Below are positions 1 to 10,431 of a stretch of DNA of 64,000 nt, piece after piece. The stretch comes from Bacteroidota bacterium (lineage in GTDB: Bacteria; Bacteroidota; Bacteroidia; Cytophagales; Spirosomataceae). The position numbers and the translations under genes are program-made. The stretch covers positions 244,978-308,977 of the forward strand of contig JAIUOF010000005.1 of NCBI GenBank assembly GCA_020161355.1. Reading direction: 5' to 3'. The first letter of the stretch is position 1; each line of letters begins with the position of its first letter. The notes beneath the pieces were generated by a model. The model had not been told where the DNA came from. It was given only the letters and a program-made list of their open reading frames with translations, and ran no database searches.

Positions 1-1
1 C

Positions 2-121
2 CCGGAATACAGCTACATGGTGTATTTCTGGAATGAGCCGCATCATCATAGTTTAAAAATACTATCCACCGATTTTTGTTCTTTTCAAACCGACGTCCCC
101 AATCCACCGCCAAACGTTTAA
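2..121 (+). CDS. C-terminal end of an unrecognised protein (partial)
   Basis: An open frame enters from the left edge and ends at TAA 119-121, giving 39 residues that finish in DVPNPPPNV. The segment has a His triplet (PHHHS) and aromatic residues (YMVYFW), but nothing names a family. Its start lies outside the window. It could also be a chance open frame of 40 codons. Confidence 0.35.
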   Translation, partial: PEYSYMVYFWNEPHHHSLKILSTDFCSFQTDVPNPPPNV

Positions 122-242
122 TTTTTAAATATTTTTTTTCTTACCATAGAAAAGTTTTTGAGATGAAAGGATTTCCGGATTCTGTTTTCGGCAAGTTCTT
201 CCATTTTTTTATTATTTGACTCTAAAAATTAAACTTATTGAA

Positions 243-659
243 ATGAATTTAAATGTTGTATCCTGGAGCAACAGGGTGGCTCTTTTTGTTGTCTATTTTT
301 GGTTTGGTATCTTGAAAACAATCGGGGTGTCACCCGCTACCGGTCTGGTCGGCGATCTTGCACACGTTACTTTACCTTTTCTGAATGCAGATCAGTTTAT
401 TGTCTTTTTTGGTTATTTTGAGGTAATCCTCGGTTTATTATGGTTATTTCCAAAATACACTAAAATCGCTTTTTGGATGATGATTTTTCATCTTATTACC
501 ACTTTTTTACCTACGGTTTTTCTGCCTGATGTAGCCTGGAATCAAATATTTACTCCAAGTCTCGTCGGTCAATATATAATTAAAAATCTCGTAATTCTGG
601 CTTCGGGGATCACGCTATATTTTGTTGTTTATGGCGAAAAAGAATTTAAAATTGCTTAA
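243..659 (+). CDS. DoxX-like four-helix membrane protein
   Basis: A 138-residue hydrophobic protein with four likely membrane segments: roughly residues 7-28, 52-72, 78-100 and 113-133. The pattern of an early Arg, a GILK motif at the end of helix 1 and short loops resembles DoxX/DUF417-type small membrane proteins. Their biochemical role is mostly unknown; some are linked to quinone or thiol redox chemistry. The frame can be extended to a TTG at 216, but the ATG at 243 gives a normal DoxX-type N-terminus. It stands alone between the left-edge fragment and parA and is closed by a hairpin terminator. The family assignment rests on topology and is moderate. Confidence 0.6.
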   Translation: MNLNVVSWSNRVALFVVYFWFGILKTIGVSPATGLVGDLAHVTLPFLNADQFIVFFGYFEVILGLLWLFPKYTKIAFWMMIFHLITTFLPTVFLPDVAWNQIFTPSLVGQYIIKNLVILASGITLYFVVYGEKEFKIA

Positions 660-682
660 TTTTTTCTAATTCCTGCAACATG

Positions 683-714
683 AAGGGGTTTCAGAATATG
701 AGACCCCTTTTTTT
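683..714 (+). terminator. Rho-independent terminator after the DoxX-like gene
   Basis: A GGGGTTTC arm and a GAGACCCC arm pair with one G-U, and a run of seven T follows at about 708-714. It lies 24 bases after the stop of the DoxX-like gene and ahead of the parA promoter, so it separates the two units. Confidence 0.75.
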
Positions 715-786
715 GAAAAACTTTTCCACAAATATCCTATTTATCTACATTCGGGAAGGTTAGAAAGATAGTAAATAAAAAAGGGT

Positions 787-794
787 TATCTTTG
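787..794 (+). promoter_or_regulatory. Bacteroidetes -7 box for parAB
   Basis: TATCTTTG matches TAnnTTTG exactly and lies 25 bases before the parA ATG, which gives a leader of about 20 nt. No clear TTG -33 element was found at the usual distance. Confidence 0.6.
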
Positions 795-819
795 CAGGGT
801 TATTTTTAACACAAAAAAA

Positions 820-1650
820 ATGGGTAAAGTAGTTTCAATAGTAAACCAAAAAGGTGGTGTAGGTAAAACCACCACCGCCATCAATTTATCTGCATCATTG
901 GCGGTTTTGGATTATAAAATTTTGATCATAGACACCGATCCTCAAGCCAACGCCGGCTCGGGAATCGGTATCGATAGTAAAGAGCAGGAACACAATATAT
1001 ATTCGGCACTCGTTGGTCAATCCAATATCAGAGACTGTATTGTACCCACTCAAATACCCAATCTTGACCTTATTCCGAGTCATATCGATCTTGCGGGCTT
1101 TGAGCTTGAAATAGTTAATCAGGTCGCTCGTGAATATATTTTGAAAGAAACTATTGATGGACTAAAAGACGATTACGACTTTATATTTATTGATTGCTCA
1201 CCTTCACTCGGCCTGATGGTTATCAATTCAATAGTGGCATCTGATTCGGTATTGATCCCTGTACAGTGTGAGTACTTTGCTCTTGAAGGTATCGCTAAAC
1301 TTCAGAATACAGTTGATATTATTAAAAAACGACTAAACCCCGGATTGATAATGGAGGGTTATGTGCTTACCATGTTTGATGGTCGTACCAACCTTTCCAA
1401 AATGGTAGTTGATGATGTGAAAAAGTATTTTGGAGAGCAATGTTTCGAAACCATTGTTCCACGGAACGTAAAGCTCGCCGAAGCTCCAAGTTACGGTGTA
1501 CCTGCCCTTTTGATGTTTTCGGGAGAGAAAGAAGGGGAATTTGATATTAAATTTTTAGAAAACAAAGGAGCTATCAGCTATATTGATTTAGCAAAAGAGC
1601 TTTTAAAACGCAACAGCCTGCCTGAGATAAAAGATGCAGATGGAAAATAA
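820..1650 (+). CDS. parA: Chromosome-partitioning ATPase ParA/Soj
   Basis: This is a deviant-Walker ATPase of the ParA family that binds DNA in its ATP-bound dimer form and drives segregation of ParB-parS complexes. The 276-residue protein has the Walker A motif KGGVGKTT at residues 11-18 with both signature lysines (K11 and K16), Walker A' with D40 in TDPQA, and Walker B ending at D125 in FIFIDCSPS. There is no N-terminal helix-turn-helix, as in chromosomal (type Ib-like) ParA. Its end overlaps the parB start by 17 bases, so the two are probably translationally coupled. Residues about 228-245 (SGEKEGEFDIKFLENKGA) look like a lineage-specific insertion before the last helix. Confidence 0.95.
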   Translation: MGKVVSIVNQKGGVGKTTTAINLSASLAVLDYKILIIDTDPQANAGSGIGIDSKEQEHNIYSALVGQSNIRDCIVPTQIPNLDLIPSHIDLAGFELEIVNQVAREYILKETIDGLKDDYDFIFIDCSPSLGLMVINSIVASDSVLIPVQCEYFALEGIAKLQNTVDIIKKRLNPGLIMEGYVLTMFDGRTNLSKMVVDDVKKYFGEQCFETIVPRNVKLAEAPSYGVPALLMFSGEKEGEFDIKFLENKGAISYIDLAKELLKRNSLPEIKDADGK

Positions 1651-2500
1651 AGGAAAAGGTCTTAACTCACTATTGTCAGATTCTGATCTGGTTGTAAGCA
1701 GGAAAGTAGCCGCTTTCAGGGGAGTTAAAGAAGTTGAAATTTCAAAATTGGAGGTAGGTACTCAGCAGCCTCGTTCACATTTTGATGAGGAGGCTCTTGA
1801 AGAACTCGCCGAATCGATTCGGATTCATGGATTGATACAGCCTATAACGGTCAGGGAGTTACCAGAAGGGAAGTTTGAGATAATATCGGGAGAAAGACGT
1901 TTCAGAGCTTCTATCAAAGCCGGTCTGGAGACTATTCCTGCATTTATTCGGGATGTGGACGACCAACGTTCACTCCAGATGGCATTGATTGAGAACATCC
2001 AGCGTGAAAATCTCAATCCAATTGAAATTGCTCTTTCCTATCAAAGAATGATTCAGGAGTGTGAACTGAAGCAGGAGGATCTCGGTAAAAGGGTTGGGAA
2101 AAGTCGTTCTTCGGTAACAAACTATCTCAGGTTGCTCAATTTGCCCTCAGATATTCAATCGGGACTTGTTTTGGGAGTAATTACCATGGGTCAGGCAAAG
2201 CCACTAATAACAATTGAAGACAAAAGTCTGCAGCTGGATATTTACCAACGAATTTTAGAGCAGGGTCTCAGTGCCAGAGAAATAGAAGCACTCGCCAAAA
2301 AGGGTAATACTTTTGAGGCCGAGGCTAACGAACTGGATCTATATCGGGAAGACCTGAGAATCGAGGAAATTACGCTTAAAGGCAAGACCATAGTGCCTTT
2401 TAAAATTCAGGTACAGGACATGAATAAAGGCAGTGTTTCAATCAAATTTTCGAATCAGGATCAGCTTAAAGAAATTTTGGAAAAATTATCGACAGTATAA
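1634..2500 (+). CDS. parB: Chromosome-partitioning protein ParB/Spo0J
   Basis: This is the parS-binding CTP-dependent clamp that works with ParA. The 288-residue protein (286 from the in-frame second ATG at 1640) has the ParB/Srx domain from about residue 34, the CTP-binding GERRFR motif at 86-91, the ENIQREN segment at 120-126, and a helix-turn-helix at about 147-170 (LGKRVGKSRSSVTNYLRLL). The C-terminal dimerisation part covers about 235-288. It overlaps the 3' end of parA in another frame. Length and domain order are normal for chromosomal ParB. I did not find a parS palindrome (TGTTTCACGTGAAACA-like) in the surrounding sequence. Confidence 0.95.
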   Translation: MQMENKGKGLNSLLSDSDLVVSRKVAAFRGVKEVEISKLEVGTQQPRSHFDEEALEELAESIRIHGLIQPITVRELPEGKFEIISGERRFRASIKAGLETIPAFIRDVDDQRSLQMALIENIQRENLNPIEIALSYQRMIQECELKQEDLGKRVGKSRSSVTNYLRLLNLPSDIQSGLVLGVITMGQAKPLITIEDKSLQLDIYQRILEQGLSAREIEALAKKGNTFEAEANELDLYREDLRIEEITLKGKTIVPFKIQVQDMNKGSVSIKFSNQDQLKEILEKLSTV

Positions 2501-2554
2501 ATTTTATTTATTGTATAATTCCTTGATTTTCAAGTCTTTTAAGCTTTTTGTCCC

Positions 2555-2587
2555 TTAGCCCACTAAAAAAAAGTGAGGCCTTTTTTC
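2555..2587 (+). terminator. Weak hairpin terminator after parB
   Basis: Imperfect arms AGCCCACT and AGTGAGGC enclose an A-rich loop, and the right arm runs into six T. Pairing has a bulge, so the terminator is only plausible. It lies about 55 bases after the parB stop. Confidence 0.35.
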
Positions 2588-2634
2588 TATGTAATTCACT
2601 CACAGAAAAATTAGAAAATCTAAAGTTTTTTACC

Positions 2635-2642
2635 TATTTTTG
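2635..2642 (+). promoter_or_regulatory. Bacteroidetes -7 box for gyrB
   Basis: TATTTTTG matches TAnnTTTG. It is 75 bases upstream of the gyrB ATG, leaving a leader of roughly 70 nt. That AT-rich leader holds TTTGATTTTTCAATCAAA, an inverted repeat (TTTGATT/AATCAAA) at about 2668-2685. Confidence 0.5.
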
Positions 2643-2672
2643 TAAATTAATTATTGATAAAAAATCCTTTGA

Positions 2673-4673
<2,001 letters not shown>

Positions 4674-4707
4674 AAAAATCTTTTAAATAACCTTATACCT
4701 TAGACTT

Positions 4708-4735
4708 AACGAACCGGAGACGGTTCGTTTTTTTT
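4708..4735 (+). terminator. Terminator of gyrB
   Basis: A perfect 9-bp stem (AACGAACCG / CGGTTCGTT) closed by a GAGA tetraloop is followed by an eight-T run. Its T run reaches the stop codon of the convergent gene on the other strand. Confidence 0.9.
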
Positions 4736-6737
4736 ATTTCCGGGGTTTCAGCTCTTCATTTTTTGATATTTTTTGGCTTGGATAAAAGAAAGTAGTGCCT
4801 TCAAATATAAACTGCCTTAAGAGTTTGGATACCAATAGTTTGATTTCATTAAATTTGGTACCTCTTGAAAGCAAGGCAATGGTTATAGATAGTCCAAAAG
4901 AAACCAACACGTTGATCAGGCCTATCATTGCTATTCCTGCGATCGAATTTATTATAATGCTTTTTTCAACCTGATAATTTAGGGCTTCAAATGCGATTCC
5001 AAAGTTTCCCGAAGCAAAAGTTATATGACGGATATCTAATGGAAATCCAAGGGCTTTTCCAAAAGTGGAAGTACTCCCCAGCATTATTCCGAGAAATATG
5101 TTTCCAGTGATGCCTCCAATATTTCTACCCAAATAAGCCGTGAAACTTTTCATTCGGTCGGTACCGAAAATCTTCACCAGGTTTGGATTTCTGGATAATC
5201 TCTTCTGGAAATTGTGGTAAACCCAAAGATTTTCATAATAACCCGAAACCAGGCCCGAAAGCATAAGATAAACACCAGCAATGGCTGCGTGGAAAATTGC
5301 CGGGCTTTTTAAAATATTCAATTCGTTGATGAGGGTATTGGCTTTGTCAACGGTTGCAATATGGGTGCCGGTCAAATAAAAATAGGCCCATCCGATACCC
5401 ACCGCCACAGGGAAGGCAATGATGGCATTTCCAACCAATGATATAAACTGACTTCTGATTTGCCGGGTAAGCAGTTTGGTGGTCTTATTGAGCCAATCCG
5501 GGTTTTTTCCATTATTACTCAGGCTTTCTGCAATTGTTGAGGCGGTCATGGCAGGTTGCTTGGTAGCGAGGGTTAGCCGCAATAAGTGTATCATGACAAA
5601 ACCCCCTGCGTAGTTTAGGCTATAAAGAAAAGCAGTCCAAAATGCAGGAAATTTGAAAAAGTAGATGGAAGTTTTATACCAACATAAAAAAGCTACAATT
5701 ACGCCTCCCCCCAAAGCTTTTCCAAACAAATTCCAGTATTCTTTGGGTGTTGAGGCAATATAGTTTTCGCCTGATTTTGAGGTGTTTTCGACAATTTTGA
5801 AGGATACAAACTCAAGATTGGATGCAAAATGCTTTTTTAAACTGTATTTAGTGTTTTGGGTTTGAACCAGCTCTTTTAATATTTTCGCAGAGATTTCTGC
5901 TTTTTCGTTCTCAGACCCGGACGCTAGCCACCTCAATAAGTTTTCAAGTCTGTTTAGATATTTTTCTAGTTTCCTAATCAGAATAGTCATTCTCAGGGAT
6001 ATCCCGTATTTTTCTTTGTGGCTATAAAGTAATTTAATTTGAGAATCACATTGTTTCATCATTACTATCACCTGTCGGTAGTCACCATCCCAATCATTTT
6101 TTTTCATGTCAGGATTTTTCAGCATTTTTTCGACCAAGATGGTGGTGTCTCTGTTGAGGCCGATAAATGGTGATTCGAGGTCATCAAATTCAGAAATCTT
6201 AGACACTACTTCTTTTTCAATCCCAATCGATGCGATTTTTTGTGCAAGTACCACAATTGCATTTAATATTTCTTTCTTGATATATCTCTGACCTGCAGGT
6301 GTTTGCGGGAATTTTAATGATAGAAATATTTTTGCTAAATCTTTATCAGGAATTTTATTTAGCCAGATATAATCTTTGGTATTAGAAAAATAATCATTTA
6401 CTACTTTTGTAAGTTCTTCGTTTTCAATTATTTCAGGAAGTATTTTTTTTCCTATTTTACTAAAAAACTCGCTGAAGAATCCTTCATTATGACCAATTCC
6501 TGACTCAGTAAGTAGCCCAACGTATTTTTTTGAAATGGCAAAGTCGTAAATTTCCTTAGAAAGAGAAGCCTTTTGAGTATCTGGGAAAGTCTGTGCAAAA
6601 TTTTCGCTAAGAGATGAAAAATCTTTAGTGTCTCTTAGTATGCTTATCAACGTATTTATAGCATCTGAGTCGTTTTTCATTCGGTGAAAATTTTTAACTT
6701 TAAAATTATAACGCTTTTTAAATAGAAAAGAATTCAA
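4734..6737 (-). CDS. Gcr/SpecificRecomb-family membrane protein ('site-specific recombinase')
   Basis: The 667-residue protein matches the family named after gonococcal Gcr (Pfam SpecificRecomb). A soluble helical N-terminal half (about 1-330) is followed by a multi-span membrane half (about 335-640) with the hallmark stretch GGGVIVAFLCW and LNYAGGFVMIHLL, then LATKQPAMTAS. The name 'recombinase' comes from early genetic work; the topology is that of a polytopic inner-membrane protein, and I see no tyrosine- or serine-recombinase catalytic motif. An internal ATG at codon 20 (MKNDSDA) is an alternative start with a more typical length. It is convergent with gyrB. I trust the family call but not the enzymatic one. 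Confidence 0.8.
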   Translation of the reverse strand: MNSFLFKKRYNFKVKNFHRMKNDSDAINTLISILRDTKDFSSLSENFAQTFPDTQKASLSKEIYDFAISKKYVGLLTESGIGHNEGFFSEFFSKIGKKILPEIIENEELTKVVNDYFSNTKDYIWLNKIPDKDLAKIFLSLKFPQTPAGQRYIKKEILNAIVVLAQKIASIGIEKEVVSKISEFDDLESPFIGLNRDTTILVEKMLKNPDMKKNDWDGDYRQVIVMMKQCDSQIKLLYSHKEKYGISLRMTILIRKLEKYLNRLENLLRWLASGSENEKAEISAKILKELVQTQNTKYSLKKHFASNLEFVSFKIVENTSKSGENYIASTPKEYWNLFGKALGGGVIVAFLCWYKTSIYFFKFPAFWTAFLYSLNYAGGFVMIHLLRLTLATKQPAMTASTIAESLSNNGKNPDWLNKTTKLLTRQIRSQFISLVGNAIIAFPVAVGIGWAYFYLTGTHIATVDKANTLINELNILKSPAIFHAAIAGVYLMLSGLVSGYYENLWVYHNFQKRLSRNPNLVKIFGTDRMKSFTAYLGRNIGGITGNIFLGIMLGSTSTFGKALGFPLDIRHITFASGNFGIAFEALNYQVEKSIIINSIAGIAMIGLINVLVSFGLSITIALLSRGTKFNEIKLLVSKLLRQFIFEGTTFFYPSQKISKNEELKPRK

Positions 6738-6889
6738 ACTTTCTCTATCAAATACAGGTTTTAATCGAAATCTTTGATGATTTGGAGTTATCAGGTTTAT
6801 TTTTGAACTCCTTATTATATTTTCATTAAATTATATAATAATTTAAAAAAAAAGTTGGATTTTTCCTTATTCAAAACCTTACTTAAACT

Positions 6890-6897
6890 TATATTTG
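6890..6897 (+). promoter_or_regulatory. Bacteroidetes -7 box for the acyl-CoA ligase gene
   Basis: TATATTTG matches TAnnTTTG and lies 32 bases before the ATG at 6930. Confidence 0.55.
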
Positions 6898-6929
6898 CAA
6901 TATAAGACTTTCAACCTAAAACAAATAAT

Positions 6930-8618
6930 ATGTCTAAGAACCCAAATGATTTTCCCTGGTTAAAACACTACCCAAAGGGTATTCCGGCTGAACTTAATCC
7001 TGAGGCCTATCCTTCATTGCTGGAATTGATGGAAGAAGGATTTGAAAAATTTTCGGATCAACCAGCATATTATTTCATGGGTAAAGATCTTTCTTATGCT
7101 CAAATTGAAAAGAAATCGAGAGATTTTGCTGCCTATTTACAAGGAATTGGCTTAAAAAAAGGTGATAAAATTGCCATCCAGATGCCAAACTGCAGCCAAT
7201 ATCCCGTTGCTCTTTATGGGGCATTGAGAGCAGGATTAACAGTGGTAAATACTAATCCATTGTATACTCCCCGCGAAATGAAACATCAGTTTGTTGATTC
7301 CGGGGCTAAGGCTATTGTTATAGTTGCCAATTTTGCATTTAATCTTGAAAAAGTCATTCTTGAAACTCAGATTAAGCATGTGATTGTTACCGAACTAGGT
7401 GACATGTTAGGTTTCCCAAAGCGACCTATAGTAAATTTTGTGGTAAAGAACATCAAAAAAATGGTGCCTGCTTATCATTTGCCCGGCAGAGTTACTTTTT
7501 ACAAAGCTTTACAGATTGGTAGCGGTCAGAATTATATGAGACCTCAAATGAATGGCGATGATCTGGCATTTATCCAATATACCGGTGGTACCACAGGGGT
7601 GTCGAAAGGAGCAGAACTTAATCATCGCAATATGGTAGCCAATACCGAAGGGATTTTTCACTGGTTTAGTCCTGTGATGCATTATGATTTGCCCCGAACT
7701 ATTCTGGGTGCCTTGCCTTTTTATCATATTTTTGCTTTGACCGTAAATGCATTTTCTACCTTTAAGCTTGGTTTTCATAATATCATGATTGTCAATCCAA
7801 GGGATCAAAAAGCTATGCTTAAAGATATGGTAAAGCACAAGATTTTCATATTTCCGGGTCTCAACACCTTGTTTAATTCGCTTTTACATAATCCTGACTT
7901 TCTGGCTTTGGACTTTTCTAACCTGAAAATTACTATAGCAGGAGGTATGGCTTTACAAAAATCGGTGGCCGAAGCATGGCAGCAAGCGACCGGATGTAGT
8001 GTAACTGAAGGATATGGTCTTTCAGAAACCGCCCCGGTGCTTTCGGTAAATCCAGTTGACGGCACGCATCAATTGGGAACTATTGGGGTGCCATTCCCCT
8101 CGACTGAGATGAGAATCTTGAAAGACGACGGCACCTGGGCACCTCCGGGAGAAGTCGGAGAAATATGTGCTCATGGCCCACAGGTGATGAAAGGCTATTA
8201 TAAACGGCCGGATGAGACTGAAAACGTGTTTGTTACGGATGAAATCGGAAGGAGGTTTTTTAAAACCGGAGATATAGGCTTGATGAAAGAAGATGGATAT
8301 TTCAAAATAGTGGATCGTAAAAAAGACATGATTTTGGTTTCGGGATTCAATGTATTTCCTAACGAGGTGGAAGAAGTGGTGTCACAGTGTCCGGGAGTTT
8401 TGGAAGTTGCCTGTATCGGTGTACCAGATGAAAAATCAACCGAAGCTGTTAAGATTTTTGTTGTGAAAAGTGATGCCTCTTTGACCGAAGAAGCAGTGAG
8501 AGCGTTTTGCAGAGAAAATCTCACGGCTTACAAATGTCCTAAGTTTGTTGAATTCCGGACAGAATTGCCCAAAACCAATGTAGGTAAAATATTGCGTAGG
8601 GAATTACGTGACAATTAA
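6930..8618 (+). CDS. fadD: Long-chain fatty-acid-CoA ligase (FadD-like)
   Basis: This enzyme activates free fatty acids to acyl-CoA through an acyl-AMP intermediate, at the inner face of the membrane. The 562-residue protein has the AMP-binding P-loop YTGGTTGVSKGA at residues 217-228, the acyl-adenylate motif GYGLSETAP at about 361-369, the KTGDIG core (with the conserved Asp) at about 450, the FadD signature VDRKKDMILVSGFNVFPNEV at about 465-484, and the catalytic lysine in NVGKILRREL near the end. Length and order are those of bacterial FadD. It has its own promoter and terminator. Substrate chain length cannot be read from sequence. Confidence 0.9.
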   Translation: MSKNPNDFPWLKHYPKGIPAELNPEAYPSLLELMEEGFEKFSDQPAYYFMGKDLSYAQIEKKSRDFAAYLQGIGLKKGDKIAIQMPNCSQYPVALYGALRAGLTVVNTNPLYTPREMKHQFVDSGAKAIVIVANFAFNLEKVILETQIKHVIVTELGDMLGFPKRPIVNFVVKNIKKMVPAYHLPGRVTFYKALQIGSGQNYMRPQMNGDDLAFIQYTGGTTGVSKGAELNHRNMVANTEGIFHWFSPVMHYDLPRTILGALPFYHIFALTVNAFSTFKLGFHNIMIVNPRDQKAMLKDMVKHKIFIFPGLNTLFNSLLHNPDFLALDFSNLKITIAGGMALQKSVAEAWQQATGCSVTEGYGLSETAPVLSVNPVDGTHQLGTIGVPFPSTEMRILKDDGTWAPPGEVGEICAHGPQVMKGYYKRPDETENVFVTDEIGRRFFKTGDIGLMKEDGYFKIVDRKKDMILVSGFNVFPNEVEEVVSQCPGVLEVACIGVPDEKSTEAVKIFVVKSDASLTEEAVRAFCRENLTAYKCPKFVEFRTELPKTNVGKILRRELRDN

Positions 8619-8646
8619 GAACTTAAAATAGTTTTATGCCGTTATC

Positions 8647-8673
8647 AAAACAGGCTTAAAGGCCTGTTTTTTT
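8647..8673 (+). terminator. Terminator between the ligase gene and yidD
   Basis: The arms AACAGGC and GCCTGTT pair perfectly around TTAAAG and run straight into seven T at 8667-8673. The next base is the A of the yidD ATG, so the terminator abuts the next gene and occupies its ribosome-binding region. Confidence 0.8.
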
Positions 8674-8922
8674 ATGAAATTCATCTCAAAAATAATCAGT
8701 AAGTTTCTGATTTTAATTGTTAGAATCTATCAGATAGGTGTATCCCCTTATTTCCCGGATTCTTGCCGGTATCAACCCACATGCTCACAATACATGATTG
8801 ACAGTATCAAAGAATGGGGAGTTGTAAAAGGTACCTGGCTGGGATTAAAAAGGCTGGCTTCATGCCATCCCTGGGGTGGGCATGGCTGGGATCCGGTAAA
8901 GAAAAACCCGCATAAGCATTAA
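8674..8922 (+). CDS. yidD: Membrane protein insertion efficiency factor YidD
   Basis: This small membrane-associated protein helps YidC-dependent insertion of inner-membrane proteins. The 82-residue sequence carries the whole family signature: an amphipathic N-terminal helix, YQIGVSPYFPDSCRYQPTCSQ with the three conserved cysteines of the core, then LKRLASCHPWGGHGWDPV. The start fits the family exactly, although the terminator of the preceding gene ends one base before it and no Shine-Dalgarno is visible. The stop overlaps that of the convergent permease by two bases. Confidence 0.95.
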   Translation: MKFISKIISKFLILIVRIYQIGVSPYFPDSCRYQPTCSQYMIDSIKEWGVVKGTWLGLKRLASCHPWGGHGWDPVKKNPHKH

Positions 8923-9890
8923 ATGTCGGCTTTTCTCCTTTTTGAAAGAAAAAAGAAAAGAATTATTCCTCCCAATAAAGTAACTCCGGAAAGTAAACTT
9001 TGATAAAAATTTGGCTTAATAACCCAAATTGCTCCTACATATTGAACAAATAGGATAAGGTAAAGAAAGGTGGCAATGGCTTTTCTAGGTAGTTTCGACA
9101 TTACAAATGAGCCAAGCGGAGCAAAAATAATTACAAAAGGAATGCAGACCAGCCACATCTCAAATGCCTGAGTCTGAAAATCACCCAAAACTTGTTTATG
9201 CAGAAAAAAACCAAGAATAGTCTCCAGAGTCATGATAATGATAGAAGAAGGTACCGCAACTTTTTCATTAATTCCATAATAAACCGTCATGAGGCAGAAG
9301 GTGAAAATATTGATGCCTGTTCCAAAAATAGAAGAAATTATGCCCCCTATAACTCCAAAGAAAAAGAGATTGAAGGCGTCGGAATTGGTAAAATTCCGGA
9401 TTTCATCAAATACCTGACGGCTGGGTTTACGGTTTTCGTTCCAGAGTATAATACCAAAACTTAACCATAAGGACACAAAAAATAACTTGGCAATAGGCGG
9501 TGAAATCAAAGGTACAACCCAATAAGTGCCGGCTATTAATCCAAAAACACCTCCAATTGTCACATATTTTATATATTTCCAATCAACTTTGACTTTTAAT
9601 CCTAAAATTAATAAGGAGGCCGAAGTCATGCCGATACTTTGAATGGCAAAAGCAAAGTTTCTTGCCACAGCAGGGGAAATTTTCAAGATTAAAGTAAAAA
9701 TCGGATACGCAATGGCTGCACTGCCCTCCGGGCTGGAGCCTGCAATGAATGCTCCAAATATCATAGTGAGAAGTGCCCAGACATGTTTTTTGTATAGGCT
9801 TATAATATCAATATCACTTACATAAAATCCCCATAGAGTGAGAACCGTAATAAAAAAAAGGATGTATAAAACTGGTAGTCGCTTTATCAA
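8919..9890 (-). CDS. TauE/SafE-type (TSUP) membrane permease
   Basis: A 323-residue polytopic protein with about eight to nine hydrophobic segments. It has the internal glycine-rich segments typical of TSUP permeases: GAFIAGSSPEGSAAIAYP at about 41-58, and a second-half counterpart FFGVIGGIISSIFGTGIN at about 176-193. The family exports sulfite, sulfoacetate or other small organosulfur anions, but substrate cannot be assigned. The SPEGSAA variant is the version often seen in marine and environmental bacteria. It is convergent with yidD and has its own -7 box on the minus strand. Confidence 0.8.
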   Translation of the reverse strand: MIKRLPVLYILFFITVLTLWGFYVSDIDIISLYKKHVWALLTMIFGAFIAGSSPEGSAAIAYPIFTLILKISPAVARNFAFAIQSIGMTSASLLILGLKVKVDWKYIKYVTIGGVFGLIAGTYWVVPLISPPIAKLFFVSLWLSFGIILWNENRKPSRQVFDEIRNFTNSDAFNLFFFGVIGGIISSIFGTGINIFTFCLMTVYYGINEKVAVPSSIIIMTLETILGFFLHKQVLGDFQTQAFEMWLVCIPFVIIFAPLGSFVMSKLPRKAIATFLYLILFVQYVGAIWVIKPNFYQSLLSGVTLLGGIILFFFLSKRRKADI

Positions 9891-9915
9891 TTTGATTAAA
9901 TATGTTAGAGAGAAA

Positions 9916-9923
9916 CAAAGATA
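9916..9923 (-). promoter_or_regulatory. Minus-strand -7 box for the TauE-like permease
   Basis: On the minus strand this reads TATCTTTG, an exact TAnnTTTG match, 26 bases before the ATG at 9890. Confidence 0.55.
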
Positions 9924-9970
9924 TAGTTTTGTTTGAAATTATTAGAATTAGTCATTCTCTTAAATTATAT

Positions 9971-9978
9971 TATTTTTG
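9971..9978 (+). promoter_or_regulatory. -7 box for the coiled-coil gene at 10018
   Basis: TATTTTTG matches TAnnTTTG, 40 bases before the chosen ATG. Its position is one reason to reject the upstream TTG at 9976 as the start codon. Confidence 0.55.
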
Positions 9979-10017
9979 CGGTATAAGAAAAGAACTATTC
10001 TCAAATTTTTTGATAGT

Positions 10018-10431
10018 ATGGCAAAGTCAGTGGATGTTTTGGATCGTTTAAACCAGCAAATGGAAGCTTTAAATCAGAAGATGTCGGAGTTTGCTTCTCA
10101 CCAGGTCAATATGATTGAAAACTATGAGATATTGATGCAAAACCAGATTCAAGTTGCTGAAAATCATGATCTTGTAGTCGCAAATCAGAATAGAATCATT
10201 GAAAATTTGGGGATAGTAATCCATAATCAATCTTCGATAATCCATAATCAATCCAAAATAGTAAAAAATCAGGCTTATCTGAAGACTTTTCTTTATGCTC
10301 AGGTTGAAATTTTGACGATTTTGACAGATCGACCTAAAAGCGAAATTGAGAAGGAGGTTTCAGATTTCTTTGAAAACGCTAAGATTGAAATAGCCAGCGG
10401 GTTTGAAAACCCGATTGGCGAAGGTCGTTAA
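10018..10431 (+). CDS. Asn-rich heptad-repeat coiled-coil protein of unknown function
   Basis: The 137-residue protein is largely a continuous coiled coil from about residue 5 to 95. From about residue 38 to 85 the heptads take the form xNQxxII or xNQxxxV (IIENLGI, VIHNQSS, IIHNQSK, IVKNQAY). This places Asn and Gln at a fixed heptad position, as in buried polar layers that set oligomer number. The DNA repeats too: ATAATCCATAATCAATC-like units recur 21 bp apart at about 10217-10252. A short tail (about 105-137) ends in EGR. There is no signal peptide or membrane segment. The start is the ATG at 10018, because the TTG 42 bases upstream lies in the -7 box. It is convergent with and overlaps the stop of a helix-turn-helix coiled-coil protein. 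Confidence 0.65.
   Translation: MAKSVDVLDRLNQQMEALNQKMSEFASHQVNMIENYEILMQNQIQVAENHDLVVANQNRIIENLGIVIHNQSSIIHNQSKIVKNQAYLKTFLYAQVEILTILTDRPKSEIEKEVSDFFENAKIEIASGFENPIGEGR

Noticed and set aside
720..732. TTTTCCACA as a DnaA box marking an origin near parAB
   Set aside because: Only one relaxed match, no cluster, and no dnaA gene nearby.
4734..6737. Gcr-family gene as a true site-specific recombinase
   Set aside because: No tyrosine or serine recombinase catalytic motif, and the C-terminal half is polytopic membrane; only the family label is kept.
9976..10017. TTG start for the coiled-coil gene, and similar TTG starts at 216, 11719, 17413 and 25566
   Set aside because: A nearby ATG fits a signal peptide, a gene overlap or a promoter position better; at 9976 the TTG lies in the -7 box.
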